Shown here piece by piece: positions 9,341-22,007 of a DNA stretch of 64,000 bases (its first letter is position 1; each line of letters starts with the position of its first letter). The notes beneath the pieces are model-generated. The model was not told the origin of the DNA. It saw nothing but the letters and a program-made list of their open reading frames with translations, and made no database searches. The position numbers were made by a program, and so were the translations under genes. Origin of the DNA: Gnetum montanum (taxonomy: Eukaryota; Streptophyta; Gnetopsida; Gnetales; Gnetaceae); the NCBI GenBank assembly GCA_015680685.1, contig MNCI01027068.1, positions 139,652 through 203,651 of the forward strand, given 5' to 3'.

Positions 9341-10704
9341 CATAACAGTATGGATCCTAGGTAGCATTTAGTTTGAAGAGGACTTGAAGGAATGAGATGC
9401 AGAGAGTGATGGAGAAGTAGGATTGTCAACTGCATGTGTATGTAAGGACTTAGATGAATTGTTGGGTCAAAAAAAATCTTTTTCTTGATCTATTATTTGA
9501 ACCACTTGATTGATGAACTGGTAGTAGATTAATGGCCGTGGTAGTAGATTAATGGCCGTAGTAGAATTTTACCTTACATTGATGGAGCAAGTGGTAGCTA
9601 TGTTGAGGGTGGATGAACAAGTGCAGGAATAAGAGGAGGATAAGGATATAGAATGGTATCCCTCCTTGGATGTCGAGATTTAGTTTGATAATATTCGAGA
9701 GGGTAGTAGTGATGTTGAAAAGTAGAAACATGACTAGAAGAGTCATGTGGAGACCAGGTTTGTTGAACATAATAACCATATGGATCAGGTTATTTGTAAG
9801 GGTATTGCTACCTTGGTGGTGGTAGTGCCCATGACTATGGTTGCTACCACTATTGATACTACTGATATGGTTGCAGTGGATTTCCACTTGGATAATACTA
9901 TTATTGTTGATGAAATTGCCTAAGATTTCCTTGAGGATAAGGCAATCTTTTGGGTGTTCACCTTCTTGCAAGTCATCAATTTAAAGCATACACTTGAGAC
10001 TCTTGTAAGTGTTAAATGATGGGGCAACATCCTTTAGGATGTTCATATTGGCAGATGTCATACCCACCATCATCATTTGATTCAGTCTCTACAACTTCCC
10101 CTACTACAGTAATCTTTCCCTTACCACTTTGATTGGCACATTCAGCTTCCTTTCACATCTTGTAATCACAATCACTACCTTGTTCTTTAGATCCTTTAGC
10201 AATTGTTAAGACACCTTGAAATTAGCTATCCATAGAGTCCCATAATTGATCTACCTTAGAAAAAATTTTAGAGGTGCTGTTTTGAATTGGCAAGGTCTTC
10301 TGGTTCATCACCTCATCAAGTGGTGATTCCTCCTCACTATCACAAAATTAAACCTTTCTCTTGCAAATTCAAGGATTATGATTGTATTCTTCTACACATT
10401 TTTATTTCCTTAGCTCTCCTTCTTCTTTTTCTTCTTACTTAATCAACTATTGAATTTTATGAACTCTTAATTTTGACAATTTCCCTTGGGCATAGATGCT
10501 AAGAGTTCTCCTCATTTTTGATTGGAGCCCATCTATGATATGATGGATTTGCTCTAGATGAGAATAACCACGACCATAACATCTATGCAATAACAAATAG
10601 TATTGAATCATGGCAGAATCCAAGGGTTCATGTATCCCTTGTTTCCATCCTTGGATCTATCTTCTCAAGTTGAACACTTAGAAGTACATTTGATAGTTAC
10701 CATT
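9341..10704 (-). pseudogene. gag: Ath-1 gag, C-terminal part
   Basis: This matches the gag region of Ath-2 and Ath-3, including the Tyr/His/Pro-rich tract before protease and the region for the C-x-I-x-Q-Y-x-H-P-K-G-C knuckle (near 10030-10060). The frame is broken. It stops abruptly at the Ath-2 target duplication CCATT (10700-10704), and the remaining gag resumes at 19805. Confidence 0.75.
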
Positions 10705-11511
10705 TGGTGAGTGGCAAGGTACCCCTACACTTAACCATACAAATATGAGCGTTTCACGCATGATCTAGTCGAACTCCAAGGACCAAGTGCTTATGCGCCT
10801 TAATAGAACACTCAGGGTTAATCAATCATTATCTTCCCAAACTTACTTGTATTTTCACGATTGTATGGTTAAGTAAGCTTGAGGTATATGATTTTTATAG
10901 CTTTTGTATTTTTTATGTCTTCTACTAATAAAGGAGAGGGAGAGAGAACTAAGTGGCTAACTTACATTAACTCTTCATTAACTAAGTTCTAAATGTTCCT
11001 AACACTAGTATCCATTCCCACTTGCTATACACATCTTGAACCAGTGCAATGCTGCTGGGATTACCAAACGCTAATCGTTACTAGGTTACCAAGTGCTACA
11101 AGCATGCTTGAAGCGGTTGTACTGAGTGTATTTAACTAAGGGGGTTGAAGGTTGAGAGAGATATTAATTAACTAGGAAAGTTTTAAATAATCATTAATTA
11201 CTAATTATCTTAATTTGTATGCTGTAAGGTTTATCATAAAGTTTGTCTTTATTGCTGTACATAAAATTGTACTCAGGTACAAATTGCTCAAATAAAGATC
11301 CATTCACTCTATGACTCCTACTACGGGCACACAAAAGTAATTCTAACTTTGGAATGACAAAACTGCAAGAGTCTAGCTAAGGGTCTAAATCTAATTTTTT
11401 GGAACCAAGGGCTCTACCTCTTATTTATATAAGATGAAGCAGGACATGGTATCACATGGTGGATATGATATCACGTATGCGATATTGTGCACGTGAAATT
11501 GCGGTTCATCA
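10705..11511 (-). repeat. 3' LTR of Ath-2
   Basis: Plus-strand ends are TGGTGAGTGG and GGTTCATCA. It contains a TATA box (11422-11431, minus), a U3 block with GATATCAC-like motifs (11440-11511), and the conserved AATAAAGA region. It is longer than the 5' LTR (807 versus 610 bases) because the latter has lost sequence at an assembly gap. Confidence 0.9.
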
Positions 11512-11714
11512 TACCCCCATGACTAAATGAAAACTCGTCCTTGAGTTCCTTACAAAATATTGGAAAGGTATGGGATTATTGGCTTGAACGACAACTAATG
11601 GTGAATGGGATGACATGTGAATGAATCAACATTACAATACATGACAACATTAGTGTTCATGACTACAACAGTGAATACTATACACAATTGATATCCAGCC
11701 TTATTTGGCAGCTA

Positions 11715-11746
<32 letters not shown>

Positions 11747-13588
11747 AAATAAGAAGATGTGTTGCTACCGATGCCAAGATTGCACCTTCCGTTGTCCATC
11801 CATAGTCATTCCATCAATCTTGTTTCTTGCACAACCGTTCTAGCACCAGTCCATCCTGAGTGTTTCCTCCAAGTTCAGTCCATTTCTGTATGATTTCCAT
11901 CTGCACACACAACACAGTCACATGTGAGCAAGGATAAGTAACTCACAAAATAGTTCATACCTTGCCTTGGTGTAAGGTCCATTGGCTGAGTTGTGATATG
12001 GCCAATATGGATTCTAGAGATATAACACTAGTGACTACCCAAGGTGTAGGGGTTAGGAAAAATTGAAAAAATTGGACCAGGGCCCCCATGAATAAGAACA
12101 ATCCTCTGGTAGCGATAGAATGGAAAAAGATAAGGAATAAGAAAGACAAAGAAAAACAAACAATGACAATACCGATAAAATGGATGTCATAGATGGGAAT
12201 AAAACAAAAAAAATGTTGATTTCAAAAATGTTTAAGGAAAAGAAGTTAACTGATGCACCAAATAGAAATGCCAGTGGGTCCTCCCCAAAGTAGGCTCATG
12301 TCCTTTATGCCCTGACAAACCCACATTCAAAGAGTTTGTAGGCTTTGGAAATGTCATTTGGAAGCAAGAGTTAAAGTATTAACCATAAGAATTCACCAAA
12401 GAGAAAACAATGCATTAACCAAAATATAGACTACTGATACAACTGGCAATGTAGTGGGAAATGGAGAAAGAATGATGGGAAGAAGAGAATGGAATGGAGT
12501 CCCAAGAACAAGGTGGTGTACAACCCCTTGTGTATTTATGGTTAATGTGATTGAGTAGATATTATTCCAAATCCAGCCTCAAAAAATCCACATCCAGTGA
12601 CTTTACATTAATACACTTGGCCAATCCATCCACTTGAAGTAACAAGAATGCTTTCGCCAAAGAGTCACCACCATTCCAAGGAAAATGAGAAAGGGAGAAG
12701 TAGGAAGCAAGAAAGGGCCTTAGTTAGAGGGAACACGTTTGTTTAGTTCCATAACCAGTACTTATAGCCTAGATGATTATTTTTTCTAAGGGGTGTGCTT
12801 TGAATTCTCACTGTTTTTTTTTTTTTTTTTTTGCTTTTGCATGAGAACCACACCATGCAAAGACTTATTTTCATTGGCTCAGCTTCCCAATAATGGAGAA
12901 ATGTCGGAATGGTAAGGCCCTTTCAAGAAGAAAATATCAAAGCACCTAAGAGAATAGGCAACACAAATGCATCAAATCCCTTTGAAGTCACACCCTTTTC
13001 AATCCTTGAGTCCTTCCTTAGTTTGAGAAATTCCCAGTTACCAATTCGATAATAGTTTTATTATTAAAGAAGGAGACTATACAGTTCCAAGCCAAGAGAG
13101 ACCATAGAAATTCATGGATGCATGGATGACGTGGACTCATTGTCTATTATATCAAAAGAACCATACCTTAGTATCAACATTATAACTCAAAGGTAAAAAT
13201 AAAACATTAGCAATTAATAAAATATAGTTCATACCACCATTAGAAGCACTTATTAGGTGATGAATCTAAAAAAAAAACAACAAACAAGGACAAAAAAAAA
13301 CAAAACAAAACAAAACAACAAAAAAGAAACAAAAAACAAATAGTCATATAAAGAAATGAGAAAGTATAAACGATGTTGCAAAATAAAAACAAGAAAAATT
13401 AAAGAAATTGTAAAATAAAAATGTGTAAAAAAAATTAAAAAAGAACTGAGGGCCTTAAATGGTTAGCAAAGGTGGCCATCTCCCCCATAACTGAGTTGGA
13501 AGGAGGAGATTTGAAATAGTGAGTAGGGTCGTCCCTTCTCAGAGGTATTACGTGCACTGACCATCCTAAATTCATGGAAGGGTTTGGT
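11512..13588 (-). other. 3' untranslated region of Ath-2
   Basis: About 2 kb without a coding frame between integrase and 3' LTR. It begins (in element sense) with a T-rich tract of repeated TTTTACA units near 13265-13445 and ends with the polypurine-like GGGGGTA next to the LTR (11512-11520). A (GA)n microsatellite lies at 11722-11746 and a poly-T run at about 12813-12832. Homologous UTR sequence occurs in Ath-3, Ath-5 and Ath-6. Confidence 0.75.
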
Positions 13589-14640
13589 CTATTGCACATT
13601 GACTAACAATCTCTTCTTAGGGCTCTCAGGTTTGTATATGGTCATGGCCCCTAAAGGAAAGGTTACATGAACAATATAAGGTCCTTCCCACAGTGTTTGA
13701 AATTTTGTGCGTTGTGGCACATGTGTGGGGTTCCAATAGAGATCCTTATCTCCTGGTTGATACTTAACCTTTTGAATCTTCAAGTCATAACGTTGCTTGT
13801 TATATGCCTTGCGCAACTCATTTTATGATAGGGCAGCTAATCAATTTTTGTCTAGCATGTTTAAAGTTGCCAACCTTTGTTTCTATGCTAGATTAAGGTC
13901 GAGGTAGAGGTTACAAGCCATTGATAGTGTACAGAGCTTGGTTTGAATCAAAACTGTTGAAAGCTTTCCATACACTAACTCATAGGGAGAGTAGCCTATA
14001 CGAAGTTTCTAGGTGGAGCAATATGCCCACAGAGTATCATTCAGTTTAGTGTTCCAATCTTGCCTATACTTGCTAATTGTCCTAGTAAATATTTTAGTGA
14101 TCTCCCTGTTGGTGACCTCAACTTGTCCATTAGCTTGGGGGTGATAAGGTGTAATTAATTTATGTTTACATCCTAAGCGTTGAATTAACTTTTAAAAAGT
14201 TGCACCTATGAAGTGTGCTCCATTATCCGAAATAAGTGCATGTGGCACACCAAACCTATTTACGATTTGTTGTTGCAAAAATAGTGTAGCTGTAGATGAT
14301 GTATAGTCTTTAACAGTAGTTGCTTCAGCCCATTTTGTTAAATAGTCTATGGCAACTACAATGTAAGCTTTTGCATTGGACATTGGTGTAATGGGCTCCA
14401 TAAAGTCTATTCCCCAAATGTCGGAGGGTTCTAATAGTTGAATCCATTGTTGGAAACCCTCCATTTTAGCAGTCATTCCCCCATCATGTTGATAGCACTC
14501 ACAAGATCGAAAAAATTAATAGGCATCCCGAAATAATGTTGGCCAGTAATATCTTGCAAGAAAGATCTTAATAGCCGTTCATCTCCCTACATAGTGATCC
14601 CCAAAAGGGCCCTCATGAGCATCTTGGAGAACTCTTAGTT
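13589..14640 (-). pseudogene. pol: Ath-2 integrase
   Basis: Integrase core with DFMEPI (first catalytic Asp), the LISDNGAHF motif (second Asp) and the region for the catalytic Glu near 14095. The N-terminal zinc-binding part survives as SCECYQHDGG. The C-terminal part (13816-13589) has the LWEGPY motif of a GPY/F module, and no chromodomain is seen. Several stops break it. It inserts element cDNA into host DNA. Confidence 0.88.
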
Positions 14641-14879
14641 GGTCTACCTCGAGCATGCACCATTGAACCAAGCCATCAGGACACACTTTGTAAAGTTGTC
14701 CATTGATCTCCATGAAGTACTTGGCTCTATAAAGAAACTATTGTTTCTTCCTAAATTCCAGCTCCTGTGGTGTTTGTTGAGTAAGCAGATAGGTGAGAAT
14801 GCTACTATACCATTTCGTTTCCATGGGTAGTTGGTTATTCACTACACCAGCAAAGAGGGCTTCATCAAGAAAATGATCA

Positions 14880-15330
14880 GACATTACATATTCATCCTCT
14901 TTGCTGTCCTAGCACAACCGAGATAAATGATTTGCAACTACGTTCTTGGTGCCTTTCCTATCGATCATTGTTAGACCAAACTCCTATAGAATTACCAGCC
15001 ATCGTATAATATGAGGGCTAACCATTGGCTTGTTCATGAGGAACTAGATTGCACTATGATCCATGTGGATGAACACTTTGTAACCTAACACATAGTGCCT
15101 AAACTTATCCAATGCAAACACTACAACCATTAATTATTTCTCTGTAGTTGTGTAGTTAAGTTATGCATTAGTGATACTTCTACTTGCACAGTGGATGTAG
15201 TAAGGGCATTTTTGGTCATCTAACTATGTAAGTACAGCTCCTAAGGCATAATTGGACACGTCAGTCATGATGAGGAATGGTTTGGACCAGTCAAGAGCTT
15301 GTAGAATGGGAGTTTCTACTAGCTTTCATT
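14880..15330 (-). pseudogene. pol: Ath-2 RNase H
   Basis: The minus strand encodes the RT-linked RNase H of Ty3/gypsy type, with the MTDVSNYALGA start (catalytic Asp), YYIHCASRS, a KFRHYVLGYKVFIHMDHSA stretch and the terminal DHLSR-like motif (here NHLSR). Several internal stops are present. It degrades RNA in the RNA-DNA hybrid. Confidence 0.85.
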
Positions 15331-16160
15331 TCAGGGTTCGGAATGCTCGTTCACATTTCGTGGTCCACTCAAAAGGTATGTCCTTTTTTGTTAGCTCTAC
15401 CAATGGTTTGGTAATCTTGGAGAAGTTCTCAATGAATCTCCTATAGTAGCTAGTGTATCCAAGGAATGACCAAATGTCTTTGATAGTTTTCGGTCGATGG
15501 GTGATTCCTTGGATAACCCTAATTTTATCTAGGTCTACCTCTATTCCTGCATGTGAAACCTTATGCCCAAGTACTATGCCTTCTTGGACCATTAAATGGA
15601 TTTTCTGCCAGTTGAGCCTTAGATTGGTTTCTACGCATCTTTTTAGCACTTGCTCTAATCAGTTCAAGGCTTGATCAAAACTTTTTCCATAGGTGGAGAA
15701 GTCATCCATAAAGACTTTCACTCCGTTCCTTATATGTTGTTGGAATATGCTTAGAACTAGGCATTGAAATGTGGCAAGAGCATTACACAAGCCAAACAAC
15801 ATTTTTTTATATGAAAACGTTCCCCAAGAATTAGTGAACATTGTCTTGGCTTGTTCTTCTGGGGCTATCTATATTTGGTTGTATCCGCTATAGCCATCCA
15901 GAAAACTATAATAGCGATGCCCTGCTATGGTGTCTAAGACTTGGTCAACGAATGGCAACAGAAAGTGATCCTTGAATGTTGTCATGTTCAACAACCTAAA
16001 ATCTATACACACCCTCCATTTGCCTCCCTTTTTAGGCATGATTACCAGAGGGCTAATCCATTTGCTATTAGTGATGGGATATATGAACCCAGCCTTAAGA
16101 AACTGTTCTATTTCGTCTTTTACTACTTGCTTCAATTTTGGGTTCAATTTCCTCTATGAT
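15326..16160 (-). pseudogene. pol: Ath-2 reverse transcriptase
   Basis: The RT is recognisable from GFIYPITNSKWISPLV through KWRVCIDFRLLN, SFLDGYSGYNQI, LFGLCNALATFQ and the catalytic VFMDDFS box. Broken by a few stops (for example between 15841 and 15869). It joins RNase H directly, as in one polyprotein. Confidence 0.93.
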
Positions 16161-16636
16161 TGTTTTTGAGGTTTCATGGAGGGGTCAGTGTAAATTCTAT
16201 GCTAGCATATCGTAGGATCTATTCTATTTAATTCATGATATGACCAAGAAAAGGCTTTTGACCACTTGTTTATTACCTTCAGTAGTCTTCCATTTTGTTT
16301 GGAAGTAAGTCTTGCGTTGATGATTACCAATTTTCCATTTTCAAGAATCATATATTCTAGACCGATGAGCAATGGTTTCAATTCTAGGGGCTCTTGTTTG
16401 AATTTTTCAGGAATTTCCAACTTCCCCCAGTTGATGTTTTCAAGGTTAAGGCTTGGAAGTTGGTATCAGACTTACTCTAGTGCATTTATGCTTTCGATGT
16501 AAGTGCAAGTTATTCCTCCAATTAGTTCCATGCACATTAGTGAGTTGCTCTCTTGATCAACTATCAACCACTGGGTGTCTTCTTGTCGTGTGGCTACTGC
16601 ATATAGGAACTTTTGTATGTTAATGTTTTGTGCATA

Positions 16637-17188
16637 CTAGTTGCATGCAAGAAATGCTAAAATTTGCACAACCCATGATCTCTGCATGCAATTGTAGCCT
16701 ATATCACTGTATGTGATGCATGGAACCTTCTTTTTTTTGATCTTTTCAAAAGTATTCTCCTTAGATATTTCCAAGGAAAGATTGCAGATTCCTAGGTATG
16801 CATCTATAGTACTTAGCCATGCCCTTCCCATTATTATTGGAAAGTCCCCTTTATCGTTATTCACTTGTATCACTAGGAAATAAACTAGGTATGACCACCC
16901 ACACATAATGGTGACGATGTCCTCCACTAGTCCCAAGGGAATAGTGATGGACTGGTCGGCCAGCTCTAGGCGAATATTGCTCTTCTTTAATGGAGGTAGG
17001 TTTCAAGCTTTGTACATTTCTTGTGATATTAAGTTGACTCCAGAACCTAAATCCAGAAGAGCTTTGCATGGCTCATTCCCAGCTATTTGGAGATAAATTA
17101 GAGGGTTTCCAAGATCAGAGAATTTTCTGGGAAGGTGGCCGACCTTGATCCAGTTAGTGACGACATGTGTTAACATAATCGTATGCAT
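16637..17188 (-). pseudogene. pol: Ath-2 aspartic protease
   Basis: The active-site loop is LLDLGSGVNLIS, the D-L-G form known for Athila-lineage proteases. Downstream are CGWSY and IIMGRAWLST. The segment 16202-16620 is the protease-RT linker. Frame breaks lie near 17000 and 16936. Confidence 0.85.
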
Positions 17189-17199
17189 TTAGCTCAGTG

Positions 17200-19045
17200 T
17201 TTAGTTTGAAGGGAGCTATGAAGCTCTATTTGATGGGGAGGCATTCCGAGGTTTAACCACTTGTAGTTGTAAGGGCTTGGTTGGACTGTTAGTTCTAAAG
17301 AAAGGTCTTTTCTTCATACGGTTGTAAGAACCAATAGTGGTTTGAGGATTTATAGCCCTTGTGGCATTATGTTGCTGTGATTGGGTAGGGAGTTCCCCTT
17401 GCATTGCTGGAGCGGTTGGTAATGGAGCTATTGGTGTGAGAGATACAGATGGATTTGAAGGATGGTATATTTATGGGTTATCTCCCCTAGGAGAAGGAGT
17501 TCTATAATACTCATGGGCTTGGTAGTGATGTTGTGGTGTAGCGTGACTAACAGAGTCACGTGAAGAGATTGGATGCTGCACATAGTAGCCATATAGGTTA
17601 GGTTGTCGGTATGGGTACTGTTGCCTTGGTGGTGGCATCCCCCATGACTATAGGTATTGCCACTATTGATGTTACTTAATGGGTTGTGGTGGAGTTCCAC
17701 TTGGATTATATGTTGAAGGTTGATGGAACTGCCTTGGGTTACCTTGAGGATAAGGTAACCATTAGGGTGCTTGCCATTTATTTAGTCGTGGGTTGAGTGC
17801 ATACACCCCAAAATTTTATAGATGTGAGATCACTAGGCAACATCCCTTAGGATGGTCGTATTGGAATATCTTGCATCCATTATCATTATCCGTGTCTGAA
17901 TCCAAAACTTTTTTTGTGATGGCCATTTTACCCTTACCCTTGTTATGTGCATTTTCCACTTCTCTCTTTTTCTTTTTGTCATGGTCACTACCTCGCTCCC
18001 TAGACTCCTCTACAATTTTAAGAACAGTTTTAAACCTACCATCCAGGGAGTCCCATATTTAGTCTACCTTTGGCGATACTTCTGATGTTAACTTTTGAAG
18101 AGGCAAAGTTTTCCTATTCACCATCTCTTTGAGTGGTGACTCTTCTTCCTCCTCAAAAAATCTCACTCCTCTTTTCCGGAGGGAATGATCTCAGTTGTAT
18201 TCTTCTGCACTTTATCTCTTCCATAGCTCACCTTCTTCTTTAGCAACTTGCTCTAGTAGTCTATGAATTTGAGGAGACCTAAGCTTCGATAACCTTCATT
18301 GGGCATACGTCCCAAGGGTTCTTCTTGTTTCATGTCTAAGTCCATCCACTAGATGACGTAGTTGATCCTGCTACAAATAACCATGGCCATGATGGTGTTT
18401 TCTACCTTCTCTTCAATAGTCTCGGCCTCGATTATGATCACGATTAGAACGTCTACACTTATCATGTGTTCATGTTCCTTCGTTGAACACTTTGTGTTCA
18501 TGGGTGTTAGAACTAGGGTTGTGAATAGTGGAGTGAAGGTTCTAATACACTACCTCCTGACTAATGTTAGGAGGAGGAACATCATTTTGTGGGGAACCTG
18601 TTAAGGTAGGTTCACCATCCTTAATTTTGCTCAAAACTTGTGGAGCATTATGGGGCCATATACCCTTCAAATATGTATGGTATCTCTCTTGTCCCAAGTC
18701 TCTTTGACGTTGCGCTTCTATGGGATGATGGTCTCTTGAGTCATGATCGCATGCAATGTATTTTGCATATAAAAGTGGCATAACTATTCGTGTGAGAGCA
18801 TGAAAGAGCATGTTGGGAACTGATCAGTCTGAAGGAAACACTATGTTACCCTCCAAGTCTCTCCAACACAGTTGCTCGTCTTGGTGGAGGATAAATGTGA
18901 AATTGGGTACATACTCATTGTGATGAGTATATACCACACAAAACTATTGAGGAATTGGCAGATACTAGTTATGTGTATTATGTCATCAACTTCCTCTTGT
19001 GTTAGTCATAGGTAGTGAAGTGCTCTTATGTGAAGAAGAAAACAT
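17200..19045 (-). pseudogene. gag: Ath-2 gag
   Basis: The start is the ATG at 19045, giving MFSSSHKST, conserved in Ath-4 to Ath-6. The region holds the Gag core (near 18400-18100) and a knuckle-like C-x2-Q-Y-x-H-P-K-G-C segment near 17830-17870, then a Tyr/Pro/Gln-rich tract. Stops and frameshifts break it; fragments of 60-90 residues remain open. Gag forms the virus-like particle. Confidence 0.8.
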
Positions 19046-19170
19046 CTTGTCTTGTTTGGTGTGCAATGTACTATTATCTCATCTTTCTTTGATTAACCCT
19101 AAGGGTTCGTTCTAATGTTCTAATGGTATGAATGATTTCCTATGTTCTACATAGCGCACAAACAACTAAG

Positions 19171-19189
19171 TCCCTAGCAACGATGCCAA
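19171..19189 (-). other. Primer-binding site of Ath-2 (tRNA-Asp type)
   Basis: The minus strand reads TTGGCATCGTTGCTAGGGA directly after the LTR end. It is a diverged form of the TGGCGCCGTTGCC site that pairs with tRNA-Asp in Athila-lineage elements. Confidence 0.85.
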
Positions 19190-19799
19190 TGATGAGTGGT
19201 GAGGTACCCCTACACTCAACCATACAAATACAAGCGTCTCACGCATGATTCGGTCAAACTCCAAGGACCAAGTGCTTATGCACCTTAATGGAACACTCAG
19301 GGTTAATCAATCGTTGTCTTCCCAAACTTACTTGTATTGTCATGGTCGTATGGTTAAGTAAGCTTGAGGTATATGATTTTCATAACTTTTTTATTTTTTA
19401 TGTCTTCTGCTAATAAAGAAGAGGGAGAGAGAACTAAGTGGCTAACTTACATTAACTATTCATTAACTAAGTTCTAAATGTTCCTAACACCAGTATCCGT
19501 TTCCACTTGTCGTACACATCTTGAACTAGTGCAATGTTGCTGGGATTACCAAACGCTAATCGTTACTAGGTTACCAAGCGCTACATGCATGCTTGAAGTG
19601 GTCGCACTGAGTGTATTTAACTAAGGGGGTTGAAGGTTGAGAGAGATATTAATTAACTAGGAAAGCATTAAACAATAATTAATTACTAATTAGCTTAATC
19701 TGTATGCTGCAAGGTTTATCACAAAGTTCGTCTTTATTGCCGTACACAAAATTGTGCTCAGGTACAAATTTCTCNCATACACGATATTGCGATTCATCA
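19190..19799 (-). repeat. 5' LTR of Ath-2, internally shortened at an N
   Basis: It matches the 3' LTR until an N at 19775 and then resumes close to the LTR end. About 190 bases present in the 3' LTR, including the TATA box and most of the U3 motif block, are missing. This is an assembly gap or a deletion. Confidence 0.85.
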
Positions 19800-19804
19800 C
19801 CATT

Positions 19805-20970
19805 GAATAGTTTGAGCATTGTACTTCACTATCTGATGGATTTTGGTTCTAAGGACTGGTACCAACTTTCTACTTCTTTAATGAGTGTCCTAGAAAACAA
19901 ATTAAGCTTTTGCTAATTATTTTCTAAATTTTGCAAGGCATAGGCATCATGGAAATCTTGAAGATGATTCTACATATCAGAGTTATATCCCCCTTTGAAC
20001 TAAGGAATATTTTTCATGTCTAGCCTCTTGATCTAACTATCCTTAATGTGTCTTGTAGGAATTCTCAAAACTTTGCAATGTTCAACATGCTTCAAGTAGC
20101 AAGAAAGGCTCATTGAGGCCATGATTTTGGTGTCTATGATGTCCTCTGATACCCTTTCTTTCATGGTGAAAAGTCTCTCTTGAATGCCCATTCCCTAGGT
20201 CTTGACTTGCCCGATGATCCCTATGATCATCTTGGTTCCATTTGTCACCTCCATCATGATCATGCCCCTTCCAGTTATGTTTAGAGCTAGAAGAGGAAGA
20301 AGATAATGATGAATGTGAAGAGGAAGAAAGACTAGCACTATCATGGTGCCTACCACCTCTTCTTCAGTGATCATGGTCATGATCATGATCATGTTTCTTG
20401 TCTGTGTCCCTACCATGACTCTATTTCTTGGATCCTCTATCATTGGATCTATTCTTGCAAGAACTGAGATTATGGATTGTGAATTGTAGATTCTAGTTTT
20501 AACCTCCTTCACTAAAGTTAAAGAGGGGAGTGTTGTTAAATGGAAAACCCCCAAAGAAGGATTCTCCACCATCTTTTTGGTATGTTAGGTATGGGGAATC
20601 ATTGAACCACTTTCCCTTTGAAGATTCATAGCATTGCTCTAGCTATCGATTCCTTAGACATTATGCCTTAATGGGATGATAATCCATGGTGTCACTATCC
20701 TACATAACATACTTAGCATGAAGTCCTTTAAGGCCTAATCACATAAGAGTTTTTTGAAGCATTGTAGGAATGGATCAATTGGGCAACAACATAATGTTGC
20801 CCTCCATGTCTCACCAACATAGCAATTCATCCTCATGTAGGATGAAGGTGAAATTGGGTACATACTCATCAGGATAAGCATATATTATTTGTATTATTGG
20901 GACATCTATTAATTTATAGCATTAGAATTGGACGGAGAATCACTCCTCTAAGAAGAAGACATTGTGTGTT
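19805..20970 (-). pseudogene. gag: Ath-1 gag, N-terminal part
   Basis: This carries the counterpart of the NNIPRFEGG Gag core, near 20030-19950, and the Ser/His/Asp-rich N-terminal third, including a His/Asp-repeat tract near 20280-20400. It begins near 20963 with the ATG of the MSSS-type start. Broken by stops and indels. Confidence 0.75.
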
Positions 20971-21104
20971 AGAAAATGAAAATGCAGTGTGCTTCTTAAA
21001 ATTGTTGTAGTTTTAGTTTAATGTATGATATGACTTTAGGATTCATTTCAACAATCTTGAATAATTTTTCACTAAGTCATAGATAGCACACGTACCAACT
21101 AAAA

Positions 21105-21124
21105 ATCCCTAGCAATAGCACCAA
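21105..21124 (-). other. Primer-binding site of Ath-1
   Basis: The minus strand reads TTGGTGCTATTGCTAGGGAT, adjacent to the LTR end at 21125; a decayed tRNA-Asp-type site. Confidence 0.75.
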
Positions 21125-22007
21125 TGATGAGTGTTGAGGTACCCCTATGCCCAACCATACGAATCACAAGCATTCATGCATGATCTAGTTAAATTTTGCA
21201 AACCTTAAGTTCCTACGTAAATTGGTTTTAGGACATGAAATCTAATCCTGATAATCGTTGTCTTTTCAACTATACTTGTGAAGCTTAATTGAATAGTTAA
21301 GTGTAATTGAGGCACATGATTTTTTATTATTTTATATTTTATTTGTCTACAATTAACAACAAGTTGAAACTCAATTTATAAATCAATTAAATTAATCTAA
21401 TTTCTAATTGATAACTAACTATTCTAACATAAGTATTCGGTCCCACTTTCCATGCACATCTTGAACACATATAATGTTGCTTGGTTACCAAATGTTAAGT
21501 GTTGCTAAGATTATGAAGAGTCATACACATGCTTGAAGCAGTTGTACTTATGTGCTTAATTAATTCTATTTAATCGAACTAGCTTATTTTAGCTTAATTA
21601 ATTAGGAGCATTAAAGGAAATTGCATAAAACATTAAATGCATGAAAAAAATAATTAAGTTAGCCAAGGTGTTGCAAGGTTTGATAAGAAATCTCATCTTT
21701 ATTAGTGCATACACTGTTGTCCTTAGGTACAATAGTGCTCAAATAAAGATCCATAACTTAATGACTCTTGCTGCAGACACTTTGGAAAATATTCTAACGC
21801 TAAAGAAAATAAACTGCAAGAGCTCTACTATGCTATGAAAACAACTATTCTAAAACATTATGTCTAAGCACTATATTTATAGGCTAACACATACCTTGCA
21901 ATATCGGATATTGGACATCACATCTTGGAACCTGATATCAGATGCTTGACATCGTGGCTCCAATATCAAATATCCTATATCAGAGCCCTACAAAATATGA
22001 TTTATCA
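21125..22007 (-). repeat. 5' LTR of Ath-1
   Basis: Plus-strand ends are TGATGAGTGTTGAGG and GATTTATCA. A TATA box lies at 21872-21881 (minus, TATAAATATA). The U3 block (21882-22007) is rich in GATATC- and AATATC-like motifs. R/U5 resembles Ath-3 and Ath-4 more than Ath-2. Confidence 0.85.

Larger units (their letters stand above)
7941..10704 (-). mobile_element. Ath-1, inner part (RT to middle of gag), Athila-type element
   Basis: This minus-strand remnant is interrupted on the left by the Tat-A LTR and on the right by Ath-2. Its gag continues at 19805. It is heavily decayed. The order RT, linker, protease, gag on the minus strand matches the other Athila-type elements here. Confidence 0.8.
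10705..19799 (-). mobile_element. Ath-2: near-complete Athila-type Ty3/gypsy element inserted in Ath-1 gag
   Basis: It is bounded by LTRs (10705-11511 and 19190-19799) and by CCATT on both sides (10700-10704 and 19800-19804). On the minus strand the order is 5' LTR, tRNA-Asp-type PBS, gag, protease, RT, RNase H, integrase, a 2-kb 3' UTR and 3' LTR. Athila affinity rests on the DLGS protease loop, the PBS and the RT motif MDDFS. All frames have stops. In a 136-base stretch of the two LTRs aligned by eye I count 12 differences, all transitions. Confidence 0.92.
19800..22007 (-). mobile_element. Ath-1, 5' part (gag N-terminus, PBS, 5' LTR)
   Basis: 19800-19804 is the second CCATT copy, and from 19805 the sequence continues exactly where Ath-1 gag stopped at 10704. 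It ends with a 5' LTR at 22007. Right of 22007 there is no element sequence. Confidence 0.88.

Noticed and set aside
11722-11746. (GA)n run as a regulatory GAGA element
   Set aside because: A plain microsatellite in a 3' UTR; absent from the homologous place in Ath-3, and no other support.
20195-20572. Met/Ile-rich 125-residue frame resembling a membrane protein in Ath-1 (similar ones at 38345-38725 and 43871-44146)
   Set aside because: These are shifted-frame readings of the Ser/His/Asp-rich gag tract; the conserved reading is gag.
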